From Nitratifractor sp. (GTDB lineage: Bacteria > Campylobacterota > Campylobacteria > Campylobacterales > Sulfurovaceae), in NCBI GenBank assembly GCA_015490055.1, contig WFYP01000219.1, positions 1 to 12,792 on the forward strand: a DNA stretch of 12,792 nucleotides, read 5' to 3'. This document shows positions 6,871-12,792 of the stretch, in pieces. The translations under genes were made by a program, and so were the position numbers. How positions within the stretch are numbered: the stretch's first letter is position 1; the number at the start of each line of letters is the position of its first letter. Under the pieces are notes generated by a model. It did no database searches. It was not told the DNA's origin and saw only the letters and a program-made list of their open reading frames with translations.

Positions 6871-8407
6871 ATGCAGCTAAACCTTTTAGTACAAAGAAGA
6901 TAATTGCAGATACAGCAGCTGCGGCTGGTACTGTTATAACCCATGCAGCAACAATTTTTTTAATCATTCCTCTTTTTACATAGTTTTCTCTAAGTGTTTT
7001 TTTGATTTTTTTAACTACTTTTTTCTGAGCTTTCTCTTTATTGATTAAGTCAAGTTTTTTAGCTGGGTCTTCGTTTGTGCAATTTTTAAGTGCTGTTTTT
7101 ATCTCTTTTAGTTTTTCTACCTCTGTATATAGGCTTTGCTGTTTCTCTTTCATATTTTTACTATCTAGCCACTCTCTTAAGAATCCAACACCAAATACTG
7201 CACCTACGGCAATATGAGTAGAAGATACTGGTAATCCAAGCTGAGAAGCGATAACAACAGTAATTGCAGCTGCTATCATTACCGAGAAGGCTCTCATTTG
7301 GTCTAGTTCTGTAATTTCGCTACCTACTGTTTTAATAAGTCTTGGTCCAAATAGAGTAAGACCAACAGCAATACCTAAACCACCAACAGCCATTACCCAA
7401 AATGGAATTGCTGCTTTTTTAGAAACTGCTAAATGAGTTAATGCATCGTTTACAGCGGCTAATGGTCCAACAGCGTTTGCAACATCGTTTGCACCGTGAG
7501 CGAAGCTTAAAAGTGCAGCTGCAAAGATTAGTGGAATTGTAAATAGAGTGTTTAAGTCTTTTCTACTGTTTGTTAGGTTAGTAACTTTGCTAGCAACTCT
7601 TGGTTTAACAATTAGGTAAGTAATTATACCACCAACTAAACCAAAAACTAAAGCTGTACCCATAGTAGGTTTCTTAGTATGTGGCAGGAAGCTTATAACA
7701 TTTGTAACATCTTGCCAAACATGCTTTAAGCCCTTTAGTGTAATGTAAGTAACAAATGCAGCAGACATAATAGATACCAATATAGGAACTATTTTTTTAG
7801 CTGCAGATATTTTATCGTCTTTTCCAATAATTGTAGTTTTAATAATATATAAGAAGAATGCTGCAATCATACCACCAAGAAGTGGAGAGATAATCCAAGA
7901 AGCAACAATTTTACCCATTGTACCCCAAGCAATAACAGCCATACCACCAGCTGCAACTCCACCACCAAGTACACCACCAACAATAGAGTGTGTAGTAGAA
8001 ACAGGAGCTTTAAGCCAAGTTGCAAGGTTTAGCCAAAGAGCCGCAGCTAAAAGTGCTGCACTCATTGCATATACAAATACCATTGGGTCGCCACCAAATG
8101 CAGTTGGTGCGATAATTCCTTTTTTAATAGTGCCAACAACATCTGCACCTGCAATTAAAGAACCACTAGCTTCAAAAATAGAAGCAATTACAACTGCCCC
8201 ACCTATTGTAAGTGCACCAGCACCAACAGCAGGACCAACATTGTTAGCAACATCGTTTGCCCCAATATTCATTGCCATATATGCACCAAATAGTGCTGCA
8301 ATTACCAAGAATGTACCGTTAGGGTTGTTCCCCATTAATGTATTAGCATAATATGCCGCAGCTATTGCAAAAATTGCACCAAGAATAACTTTGAAAATGT
8401 TACCCAT
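6869..8407 (-). CDS. pit: PiT-family inorganic phosphate transporter
   Basis: This 512-residue inner-membrane protein is expected to import phosphate (as metal-phosphate with H+ or Na+) with low affinity. Both inverted halves carry the PiT signatures: GANDVANNVGP at 49-59 and HGANDVANAVGP at 304-315, plus APVSTTHS (134-141) and LPVSSTHI (392-399). Between about 411 and 480 there is a charged, Lys/Glu-rich, probably cytoplasmic segment before the last membrane helix (about 482-508). Its substrate is inferred from the family, because sulfate permeases of the same superfamily exist; the adjacent pst genes favour phosphate. AAGGAGAG just upstream of the ATG supports the start. It is transcribed divergently from pstS and convergently to the hydrogenase-related operon. 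No separate DUF47/PhoU-like partner gene, often found beside pit, is present next to it. Confidence 0.92.
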   Translation of the reverse strand: MGNIFKVILGAIFAIAAAYYANTLMGNNPNGTFLVIAALFGAYMAMNIGANDVANNVGPAVGAGALTIGGAVVIASIFEASGSLIAGADVVGTIKKGIIAPTAFGGDPMVFVYAMSAALLAAALWLNLATWLKAPVSTTHSIVGGVLGGGVAAGGMAVIAWGTMGKIVASWIISPLLGGMIAAFFLYIIKTTIIGKDDKISAAKKIVPILVSIMSAAFVTYITLKGLKHVWQDVTNVISFLPHTKKPTMGTALVFGLVGGIITYLIVKPRVASKVTNLTNSRKDLNTLFTIPLIFAAALLSFAHGANDVANAVGPLAAVNDALTHLAVSKKAAIPFWVMAVGGLGIAVGLTLFGPRLIKTVGSEITELDQMRAFSVMIAAAITVVIASQLGLPVSSTHIAVGAVFGVGFLREWLDSKNMKEKQQSLYTEVEKLKEIKTALKNCTNEDPAKKLDLINKEKAQKKVVKKIKKTLRENYVKRGMIKKIVAAWVITVPAAAAVSAIIFFVLKGLAA

Positions 8408-8434
8408 TGCTCTCTCCTTTGTTTATATAAAAGA

Positions 8435-8440
8435 ATTATA
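8435..8440 (-). promoter_or_regulatory. Probable -10 element of the pit promoter
   Basis: On the - strand this reads TATAAT, 27 nt upstream of the pit ATG, in an A/T-rich stretch. No convincing -35 is seen; the position where it would lie overlaps a perfect small palindrome (8454-8467). No GTTACC repeat faces pit, which fits a transporter that is not under the phosphate-starvation regulator. Confidence 0.5.
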
Positions 8441-8453
8441 TCTTTTTTATCTT

Positions 8454-8467
8454 GTGGGTATTCCCAC
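8454..8467. promoter_or_regulatory. Small palindrome GTGGG-TATT-CCCAC between pit and pstS
   Basis: This is a perfect 5-bp inverted repeat with a 4-bp centre in the -35 region of the predicted pit promoter, 23 bp from the PHO-box-like repeat of pstS. It is the most GC-rich patch of an AT-rich intergenic region. It could be an operator for a dimeric regulator of pit, or a hairpin. No regulator is identified. Confidence 0.3.
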
Positions 8468-8490
8468 TTATTAGAGGTCCACTTGATTTT

Positions 8491-8508
8491 TGTTACCGTT
8501 ATGTTACC
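8491..8508 (+). promoter_or_regulatory. PHO-box-like direct repeat upstream of pstS
   Basis: TGTTACC-GTTA-TGTTACC is two identical 7-mers separated by 4 bp, an 11-bp repeat distance as in PhoB boxes of E. coli and PhoP boxes of Bacillus. A -10-like TACTAT (8518-8523) begins after 9 nt, so the site covers the -35 region as expected for an activator site. The same arrangement recurs before pstC. The bound regulator is inferred to be a PhoB-type protein. Confidence 0.72.
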
Positions 8509-8517
8509 AAATTAGTT

Positions 8518-8523
8518 TACTAT
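8518..8523 (+). promoter_or_regulatory. pstS: -10-like element of the pstS promoter
   Basis: TACTAT matches TATAAT at 4 of 6 positions and begins 9 nt after the PHO-box-like repeat. The identical spacing is seen at pstC. A weak -10 with no independent -35 fits activator-dependent transcription. Confidence 0.4.
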
Positions 8524-8552
8524 TGCAGTATCAAAAAACTAAAGGAATGAAA

Positions 8553-9551
8553 ATGTTAAAGAAAATTGTATCTAGTGTAGCTGTTTTATCTCTTGCTTCT
8601 ACTGTTGTTAATGCGGATGTTATAACAGGTAGAGGTGCTTCGTTTCCTGCTCCTGTTTATAAAGCTTGGACAAGTGCTTACAATAAGGCAACTGGCGTTC
8701 AGGTAGATTATACTCCAACTGGTAGTGGTGATGGTATTAAATCTATCGAGAAAAGAATTGTAGATTTTGCAGGTAGTGATAAGCCACTTAAGCCTAAAAC
8801 ATTAGCTAAACATAAACTTTATATGTTCCCAGCAGTTGTTGGTTCAATCGTGCTTGCTTACAATATTGATGGTGTAAAAGATGGAGAGTTAAAACTTTCT
8901 CGTGAAGCTATTGCAGCAATCTTTGATGGTAAAGCTACAAATTGGGATGATGCTGTTATTGCAAAAGATAATAAAGATTTAAAACTTCCACACGCTCCTA
9001 TTACTGTTGCAGTAAGAGCAGATAAATCTGGAACAACTTTTAACTTTACATACTTTTTAAATAAGATAGATAGTAGTTTTAAAGTTAGTAAAAAGCCAAA
9101 TTGGGCAGCTCCTAAAGTTGTAGCTGGTAAATCAAACTCTGGTGTTACTGCTAATATTAAGCAAATTAAAAACTCTATTGGTTACATTGAATACTCTTAT
9201 AAATTAAAAGAGAATTTGCCTGCAGCACAAGTACAAAACAAGGCTGGTAAATTTGTAAAAGCTACTGTACCTGCCTTCCAAGATGCTGCTAAATATGCAA
9301 AATGGAGTAAAGATAGTGACTTTTATGCTGTAATTGGCGACCCAGATGGTGAAACAAGTTACCCAATAGTTGCAGCTACATTTATTCTTTTACCGGCAGA
9401 GAAGGCTGATATGAATAAGAATGTTACTAAATTCTTTGACTGGGCATTCAAAAATGGCGATAAAGCGGCTGCTGATTTAGGTTATGTACCACTACCAGCA
9501 TCTACAAAAGATGAAATTAGAAAATACTGGGAAGAAAAAGGTATTAAGTAA
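8553..9551 (+). CDS. pstS: PstS, periplasmic phosphate-binding protein of the high-affinity ABC transporter
   Basis: This 332-residue precursor has a signal peptide: a Lys-Lys start, a hydrophobic core from Ile5, and probable cleavage after VNA at residue 21. The mature protein begins DVITGRGASFPAPVYKAW, the usual PstS N-terminus. It also has YTPTGSGDGIKSI, VDFAGSDKPL, RADKSGTTFNF and GKSNSGVTANI, which supply the backbone and side-chain contacts to phosphate in this family. It captures phosphate and delivers it to PstC-PstA. I chose ATG 8553 because AAGGA (8542-8546) is spaced 6 nt from it. The in-frame ATG at 8547 abuts that site, and the reading frame open to a TTG at 8490 would run through the promoter. 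There is no lipobox, so it is soluble rather than a lipoprotein. A hairpin follows the stop. Confidence 0.95.
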   Translation: MLKKIVSSVAVLSLASTVVNADVITGRGASFPAPVYKAWTSAYNKATGVQVDYTPTGSGDGIKSIEKRIVDFAGSDKPLKPKTLAKHKLYMFPAVVGSIVLAYNIDGVKDGELKLSREAIAAIFDGKATNWDDAVIAKDNKDLKLPHAPITVAVRADKSGTTFNFTYFLNKIDSSFKVSKKPNWAAPKVVAGKSNSGVTANIKQIKNSIGYIEYSYKLKENLPAAQVQNKAGKFVKATVPAFQDAAKYAKWSKDSDFYAVIGDPDGETSYPIVAATFILLPAEKADMNKNVTKFFDWAFKNGDKAAADLGYVPLPASTKDEIRKYWEEKGIK

Positions 9552-9562
9552 TCCCAAATTTG

Positions 9563-9580
9563 CCTCTGCACTTGCAGGGG
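9563..9580 (+). terminator. Stem-loop after pstS, likely partial terminator or mRNA-stabilising hairpin
   Basis: CCTCTGCA-CT-TGCAGGGG pairs along 8 positions (one G-U), 11 nt past the pstS stop. It is followed by TAACATAAAT, not a clear T-run, so full termination is doubtful. Such a hairpin between pstS and the permease genes typically keeps pstS mRNA more abundant. The second PHO-box-like site just downstream would restart transcription. Confidence 0.5.
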
Positions 9581-9599
9581 TAACATAAATACTCCTCTT

Positions 9600-9617
9600 C
9601 GTTACCATTTCGTTACC
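9600..9617 (+). promoter_or_regulatory. PHO-box-like direct repeat upstream of pstC
   Basis: CGTTACC-ATTT-CGTTACC is two identical 7-mers with a 4-bp spacer. TACAAT (9627-9632) starts 9 nt after it, exactly as at pstS. It indicates a second phosphate-regulated promoter inside the operon. A single inverted copy of the half-site (GGTAACA, 9579-9585) lies at the edge of the hairpin upstream. Confidence 0.72.
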
Positions 9618-9626
9618 AACTTATTC

Positions 9627-9632
9627 TACAAT
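9627..9632 (+). promoter_or_regulatory. pstC: -10-like element of the internal pstC promoter
   Basis: TACAAT matches the -10 consensus at 5 of 6 positions, lies 9 nt after the PHO-box-like repeat and leaves a leader of about 20 nt before the pstC start codon. Confidence 0.5.
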
Positions 9633-9655
9633 TCCAAAAAATTTAAAGGCAATGT

Positions 9656-10507
9656 ATGGTAGGTCGGTTTTTTAAAGAGTTTTCTCTATTCTCTGCTGTT
9701 TTAATATTGATTATTCTAGCTGGTATATTTGCTACTTTGTATATATATGCTAGCGATTCTATTCATCAGTTTGGATGGCATTTTTTAACTACTGATGTTT
9801 GGGAAGTTGGCGAAGATGATGAAGGTGGCGTTTTTGGTGGTTTAATTCCGATTGTTGGTACACTTTTGACTACTTTAATTGCAATGGTTATAGCTGTTCC
9901 TATCGCTATGGGAATTGCAGTTTTCTTAACAGAAGTTGCACACCCAATGCTTATAAAACCTGTATCGATTGCTATTGAGCTTTTGGCTGCAATTCCTAGT
10001 ATTATTTATGGTATGTGGGGGCTTTTTTATTTTGCTCCAATTATTCAACACCTCTTTGGTGGAAGTGGAGTAGGGCTTTTAACTGCTGGTATTGTGCTTG
10101 CTATTATGATTGTACCATTTATGTCGGCTATTACAAAAGATGCGATGAATGTAGTACCAGGTGTATTAAAAGAGAGTGCTTACGCTATGGGGGCAACAAA
10201 GTTTGAAGTTATTAAAGATGTTGTAATGCCTTACTCCAAAACGGCAATTATTGGTTCTGTAATTTTAGCACTTGGGCGTGCACTTGGCGAGACAATGGCT
10301 GTTGCATTCTTGATTGGCTCTATTATGAAGTTCCCAAAACATCTTACAGACCCAACAACATCTATTCCAGTCCTTTTGGCAAACAACTTCTCTGAGGCAC
10401 AAGATTTAGAGCTATCTAGTATGTTCTATCTATCGCTTGTACTATTTGGTGTTAGTTTTATAATAATATCTATCGCTAAATTCTACTTTTTAGGGAGAAA
10501 AAGATGA
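9656..10507 (+). CDS. pstC: PstC, phosphate ABC transporter permease
   Basis: This 283-residue inner-membrane permease subunit has about six membrane helices. The first helix (about 10-31) is followed by a periplasmic loop containing WHFLTTDVWE and an acidic patch. The permease core begins near 60. The ABC-coupling EAA-type loop is ESAYAMGATKFEVIKDVVMP at 173-192, and GRALGETMAV at 207-216 is a further PstC-typical stretch. PstC pairs with PstA to form the phosphate channel and contacts PstB through the EAA loop. AAAGG 6 nt before ATG 9656 supports this start; another ATG at 9652 is in a different frame. Its stop overlaps the pstA start by 4 bp. It has its own PHO-box-like promoter. Confidence 0.94.
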   Translation: MVGRFFKEFSLFSAVLILIILAGIFATLYIYASDSIHQFGWHFLTTDVWEVGEDDEGGVFGGLIPIVGTLLTTLIAMVIAVPIAMGIAVFLTEVAHPMLIKPVSIAIELLAAIPSIIYGMWGLFYFAPIIQHLFGGSGVGLLTAGIVLAIMIVPFMSAITKDAMNVVPGVLKESAYAMGATKFEVIKDVVMPYSKTAIIGSVILALGRALGETMAVAFLIGSIMKFPKHLTDPTTSIPVLLANNFSEAQDLELSSMFYLSLVLFGVSFIIISIAKFYFLGRKR

Positions 10508-11319
10508 AAAGAAGATTAACAATTAATAAAATAATTTTAGCACTATCTACCCTCTCTGCCCTAATTGGTATGGGTTTTCTGTTTTGGATTTTGGGTACCT
10601 TAATGTATAAGGGTTTGGCTACAATGCATTGGGATATATTTACTAAAGATTTAGTAAATGGCGGTATTAGAAACTTGCTTGTTGGGCAGTTTGTCATGGC
10701 ACTTATTGCAACTGTTATTGCTGTGCCTTTAGGAGTAATGGCTGGTATATATTTGCGAGAGTATAATAGCGATGGTAAAATATCTTTTGTAATTAGAAAC
10801 TTAAGCGATATTATGATGAGTGCCCCATCTATTGTAATAGGTGTATTTGTTTACGCTTTGTATGTCGATAGAGTAGGGCATTTTGGCGGTTGGGGTGGTA
10901 TTATAGCACTTGCTATTATGATGCTGCCTATTATTGTATCGACTACTGATAATATGCTCTCTCTTGTGCCAAAAGAGCTTAGAGAGGCTGGAATTGCACT
11001 TGGTGGAAGTAAGCATAAAATTATTTTGCAAATTGTTTTAAAGGCGGCAAAAATTGGTTTAACAACTGGTATTTTGCTATCGTTTGCAAGAATTGTTGGT
11101 GAGACAGCACCATTGCTATTTACATCATCTAACAGTCAATTTTTTACACTAAACTTGAATGAGCAGTTCCCATCTTTGACTGTAAGCATTTATAACTTGG
11201 CAACATATCCAGACCAAGCTAGTAAAGATTTGGCTTGGGCAGCTTCGTTTGTTTTAACTGTGGTGGTTTTGATTATAAACCTTGGTGGAAGATATTTAAC
11301 AAGAAATAGAAAAAAATAA
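10504..11319 (+). CDS. pstA: PstA, phosphate ABC transporter permease
   Basis: This 271-residue partner permease of PstC has about six membrane helices. Landmarks are the first helix after a basic N-terminus (MKRR), IRNLLVGQFVMALIATVIAVPLG at the start of the core (55-77), and the coupling loop LREAGIALGGSKHKIILQIV at 159-178. GETAPLLFTSSN at 199-210 is characteristic of PstA and separates it from PstC. The start codon overlaps the pstC stop (ATGA), with GGGAG 6 nt upstream, so translation is probably coupled and made in equal amounts. Length is slightly below E. coli PstA (about 296). Only 8 bp separate it from pstB. Confidence 0.94.
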   Translation: MKRRLTINKIILALSTLSALIGMGFLFWILGTLMYKGLATMHWDIFTKDLVNGGIRNLLVGQFVMALIATVIAVPLGVMAGIYLREYNSDGKISFVIRNLSDIMMSAPSIVIGVFVYALYVDRVGHFGGWGGIIALAIMMLPIIVSTTDNMLSLVPKELREAGIALGGSKHKIILQIVLKAAKIGLTTGILLSFARIVGETAPLLFTSSNSQFFTLNLNEQFPSLTVSIYNLATYPDQASKDLAWAASFVLTVVVLIINLGGRYLTRNRKK

Positions 11320-11327
11320 GGATATTT

Positions 11328-12119
11328 ATGAGTAACAATAAAGATATAATGAGAGCAGAAGATTTTAGTTTTACATATCCAGGAGCTCCAGCACCTACGC
11401 TAAAATCTATAAATCTACCGATAGAGAAGAATAAAATAACAGCACTTATTGGACCTAGTGGTTGTGGTAAATCGACTCTACTTAGAGCATTTAACCGAAT
11501 TCACGATTTGTATCCGGGGTTAAAGTATGATGGTAAACTTTTACTACAAAATCAAGATGGCACTATGGAGAATATTTTAGAGCTTAAAAGCGAGAGTGAC
11601 TTAGTGCATTTACGCCAAAGAGTTGGTATGATTTTTCAAAAGCCTACACCATTTCCGATGAGTATTTATGAAAATGTAGCGTATGGGCTTAAGCTTAGTG
11701 GTGTTAAATCTAAAAGCGAATTGGATGGTAGAGTAGAAGAGGCACTAAAAGGTGCAGCTATTTGGAGTGAAGTAAAAGATAGACTTAAAGATTCTGCAAT
11801 GGGTATGTCTGGTGGGCAACAACAAAGACTCTGTATCGCAAGAGCGGTCGCACTAAAGCCAGATGTATTGCTGTTTGATGAACCAACAAGTGCACTAGAC
11901 CCAATATCTACTGGGGCTATCGAAGAGTTAGTAGCAGAGTTAAAAAGCGAAGTATCTATTGCAATCGTAACACACAATATGCAACAAGCAAGTCGTTTGA
12001 GCGACTATACAGCTTTTATGTATTTAGGGGATTTAATAGAGTATAATAAGACTAAAAAAATATTTATGAACCCAGATGAGAAATTAACAGAAGATTATAT
12101 TACAGGGAGGTTTGGATAA
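11328..12119 (+). CDS. pstB: PstB, phosphate ABC transporter ATP-binding protein
   Basis: This 263-residue cytoplasmic ATPase powers phosphate import as a dimer bound to PstC-PstA. All nucleotide-binding elements are intact: Walker A GPSGCGKST (42-50), Q-loop Gln104 in MIFQKPTPFPMSIYENV, signature MSGGQQQRL (160-168), Walker B VLLFDEPTSALDP (180-192, with Asp184 and Glu185) and switch His216 in VTHNMQQA. QKPTPFPMSIYEN is specific to PstB among ABC ATPases, so the substrate assignment is firm. AAGGA (11318-11322), overlapping the pstA stop, is 5 nt before the ATG. The stop shares one base with the phoU start (TAATG), again suggesting coupled translation. Confidence 0.96.
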   Translation: MSNNKDIMRAEDFSFTYPGAPAPTLKSINLPIEKNKITALIGPSGCGKSTLLRAFNRIHDLYPGLKYDGKLLLQNQDGTMENILELKSESDLVHLRQRVGMIFQKPTPFPMSIYENVAYGLKLSGVKSKSELDGRVEEALKGAAIWSEVKDRLKDSAMGMSGGQQQRLCIARAVALKPDVLLFDEPTSALDPISTGAIEELVAELKSEVSIAIVTHNMQQASRLSDYTAFMYLGDLIEYNKTKKIFMNPDEKLTEDYITGRFG

Positions 12120-12778
12120 TGTTACCAAAGTATCAAGAGGCGTTAGATAAATTAGTTAACGAGAGTTATGAGTTAGCTCATTGTGCAAAAGAGGCGTTTG
12201 AAATTGTAGTAGAGGTGCTAGAGAGTAAAGATTTAGAGCGATTAAAAGAGGCTAAAGCTTTAGTAAAGGGTAACACAAAACGAGAAGCTAAAATAGATAT
12301 GCGAGCTATTGAGACTTTGGCTCTATACTCTCCGGAAGCTAGCGATTTAAGAAAAGTTGCTACAATTATTAAAATGAGTGGCGAATTTAGTAGAATTTGC
12401 GACTATGTTAAAGCTCAGGCAAATACACTTATGCAAGAGATAATTAATGAAGATTTAGTTGATAATGATGGCACAAGATTAGCATTTTATAAAAGTACTC
12501 TAACAGCTTTGAGCCTATCGGTAGAGTTGGTAAAAGCAGATGATAGCGTACTAAACGACTTAATAAGAGGCATAAGCATAGAAGAGAGCAAATGCGATGA
12601 CTTTGTATCTATTTTAGAGAAGAGTATAATATCTACTTTGTGTGATAATAAAGAGGATGTTGATTATGTAGCAAAACGCTTAAATTCTGTAAGAAAACTA
12701 GAGCGTATTTCAGATAGATGTGTTAATATTGCTAAATTAAAAAAGTTTGCAATCGAAGGTGGAAAACTTAAACTGTGA
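12119..12778 (+). CDS. phoU: PhoU, phosphate signalling regulator
   Basis: This 219-residue, all-helical cytoplasmic protein has two tandem PhoU repeats. It links PstSCAB activity to the PhoR/PhoB-type two-component system and represses signalling when phosphate is plentiful. The second repeat keeps the metal-binding E-x-x-x-D pattern (Glu195-R-I-S-Asp199, in VRKLERISDRCVNIA). In the first, the matching stretch EFSRICDYVKAQA has Asp95 but serine at the position of the usual glutamate (Ser91). AGGGAGG (12104-12110) lies 8 nt before the ATG, which overlaps the pstB stop by one base. Length is a little under E. coli PhoU (241). Its place as last gene after pstB is the classic order. Confidence 0.92.
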   Translation: MLPKYQEALDKLVNESYELAHCAKEAFEIVVEVLESKDLERLKEAKALVKGNTKREAKIDMRAIETLALYSPEASDLRKVATIIKMSGEFSRICDYVKAQANTLMQEIINEDLVDNDGTRLAFYKSTLTALSLSVELVKADDSVLNDLIRGISIEESKCDDFVSILEKSIISTLCDNKEDVDYVAKRLNSVRKLERISDRCVNIAKLKKFAIEGGKLKL

Positions 12779-12792
12779 ATGAGACAATTTTA
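12779..12792 (+). CDS. Start of a further gene, cut by the window end
   Basis: ATG AGA CAA TTT begins one base after the phoU stop, giving M-R-Q-F before the window ends. The only purine-rich tract, AAGGTGG at 12756-12762, lies 16 nt upstream, farther than ideal. In many bacteria the gene here is a PhoB-type response regulator or PhoR-type kinase, but nothing in four residues can show that. Confidence 0.3.

Noticed and set aside
8130..8351. Open frame antisense to the pit gene
   Set aside because: It has a low-complexity Ala/Pro/Thr composition produced by the complement of the Gly/Ala-rich transporter, and no ribosome site or family motif.
8490..8552. N-terminal extension of PstS from a TTG at 8490
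   Set aside because: The extension has no ribosome site, would place a PHO-box-like repeat and -10 inside the gene, and would bury the signal peptide. ATG 8553 has AAGGA 6 nt upstream.
1..12792. CRISPR array, tRNA, rRNA, insertion sequence or prophage
   Set aside because: I saw no regularly spaced repeats, tRNA-like cloverleaf, transposase, integrase or phage gene anywhere in the window.

Overview
The window is a compact, AT-rich stretch of bacterial chromosome. Genes are tightly packed, and their products look like those of Campylobacterota (the Sulfurimonas/Sulfurovum type of chemolithotroph). This placement rests on protein character, base composition and gene style. No rRNA or taxonomic marker is present, so it is tentative. 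It holds two gene sets that converge at about 6.8 kb, plus one divergent promoter region at about 8.45 kb.

Region 1 (138-6756, + strand) is a six-gene operon with overlapping or nearly touching genes. It encodes a membrane-bound complex related to group 4 [NiFe] hydrogenases and respiratory complex I. In order these are a HyfB-like antiporter-type subunit, a HyfC/NuoH-like membrane anchor, a HyfE/NuoK-like subunit, a HyfF-like antiporter-type subunit, a HyfG/HycE/NuoCD-like large subunit and a HyfI/NuoB-like small subunit. The key observation is that the large subunit has lost all four cysteines that would bind the Ni-Fe centre: RICGxC is R-I-S-G-N-E, and DPCxxC is D-P-S-F-I-N. The small subunit keeps the four cysteines expected for the proximal [4Fe-4S] (N2-type) cluster. 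This is therefore not a hydrogenase but an 'energy-converting hydrogenase-related' (Ehr) complex, a known but functionally unresolved family between hydrogenases and complex I. No ferredoxin-like subunit, maturation protease or dehydrogenase module is encoded beside it.

Region 2 (6757-6868) separates convergent genes. It carries a perfect 19-bp inverted repeat whose arms are themselves palindromes (REP/MITE-like), followed by a small hairpin with a T-run that probably terminates the first operon.

Region 3 (6869-12792) is a phosphate-uptake locus. A PiT-family low-affinity phosphate transporter lies on the - strand. It is divergent from pstS-pstC-pstA-pstB-phoU, which encode the high-affinity ABC transporter and its regulator. 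Two direct repeats, TGTTACC-N4-TGTTACC before pstS and CGTTACC-N4-CGTTACC before pstC, have the 7+4+7 geometry of PhoB boxes. Each is followed by a -10-like hexamer exactly 9 nt downstream. A hairpin after pstS probably lets the binding protein be expressed above the permease genes. A further reading frame starts one base after phoU and runs off the window.

Together, the right half is an understandable phosphate-starvation regulon. The left half is an energy-coupling membrane complex whose electron donor and acceptor are unknown.
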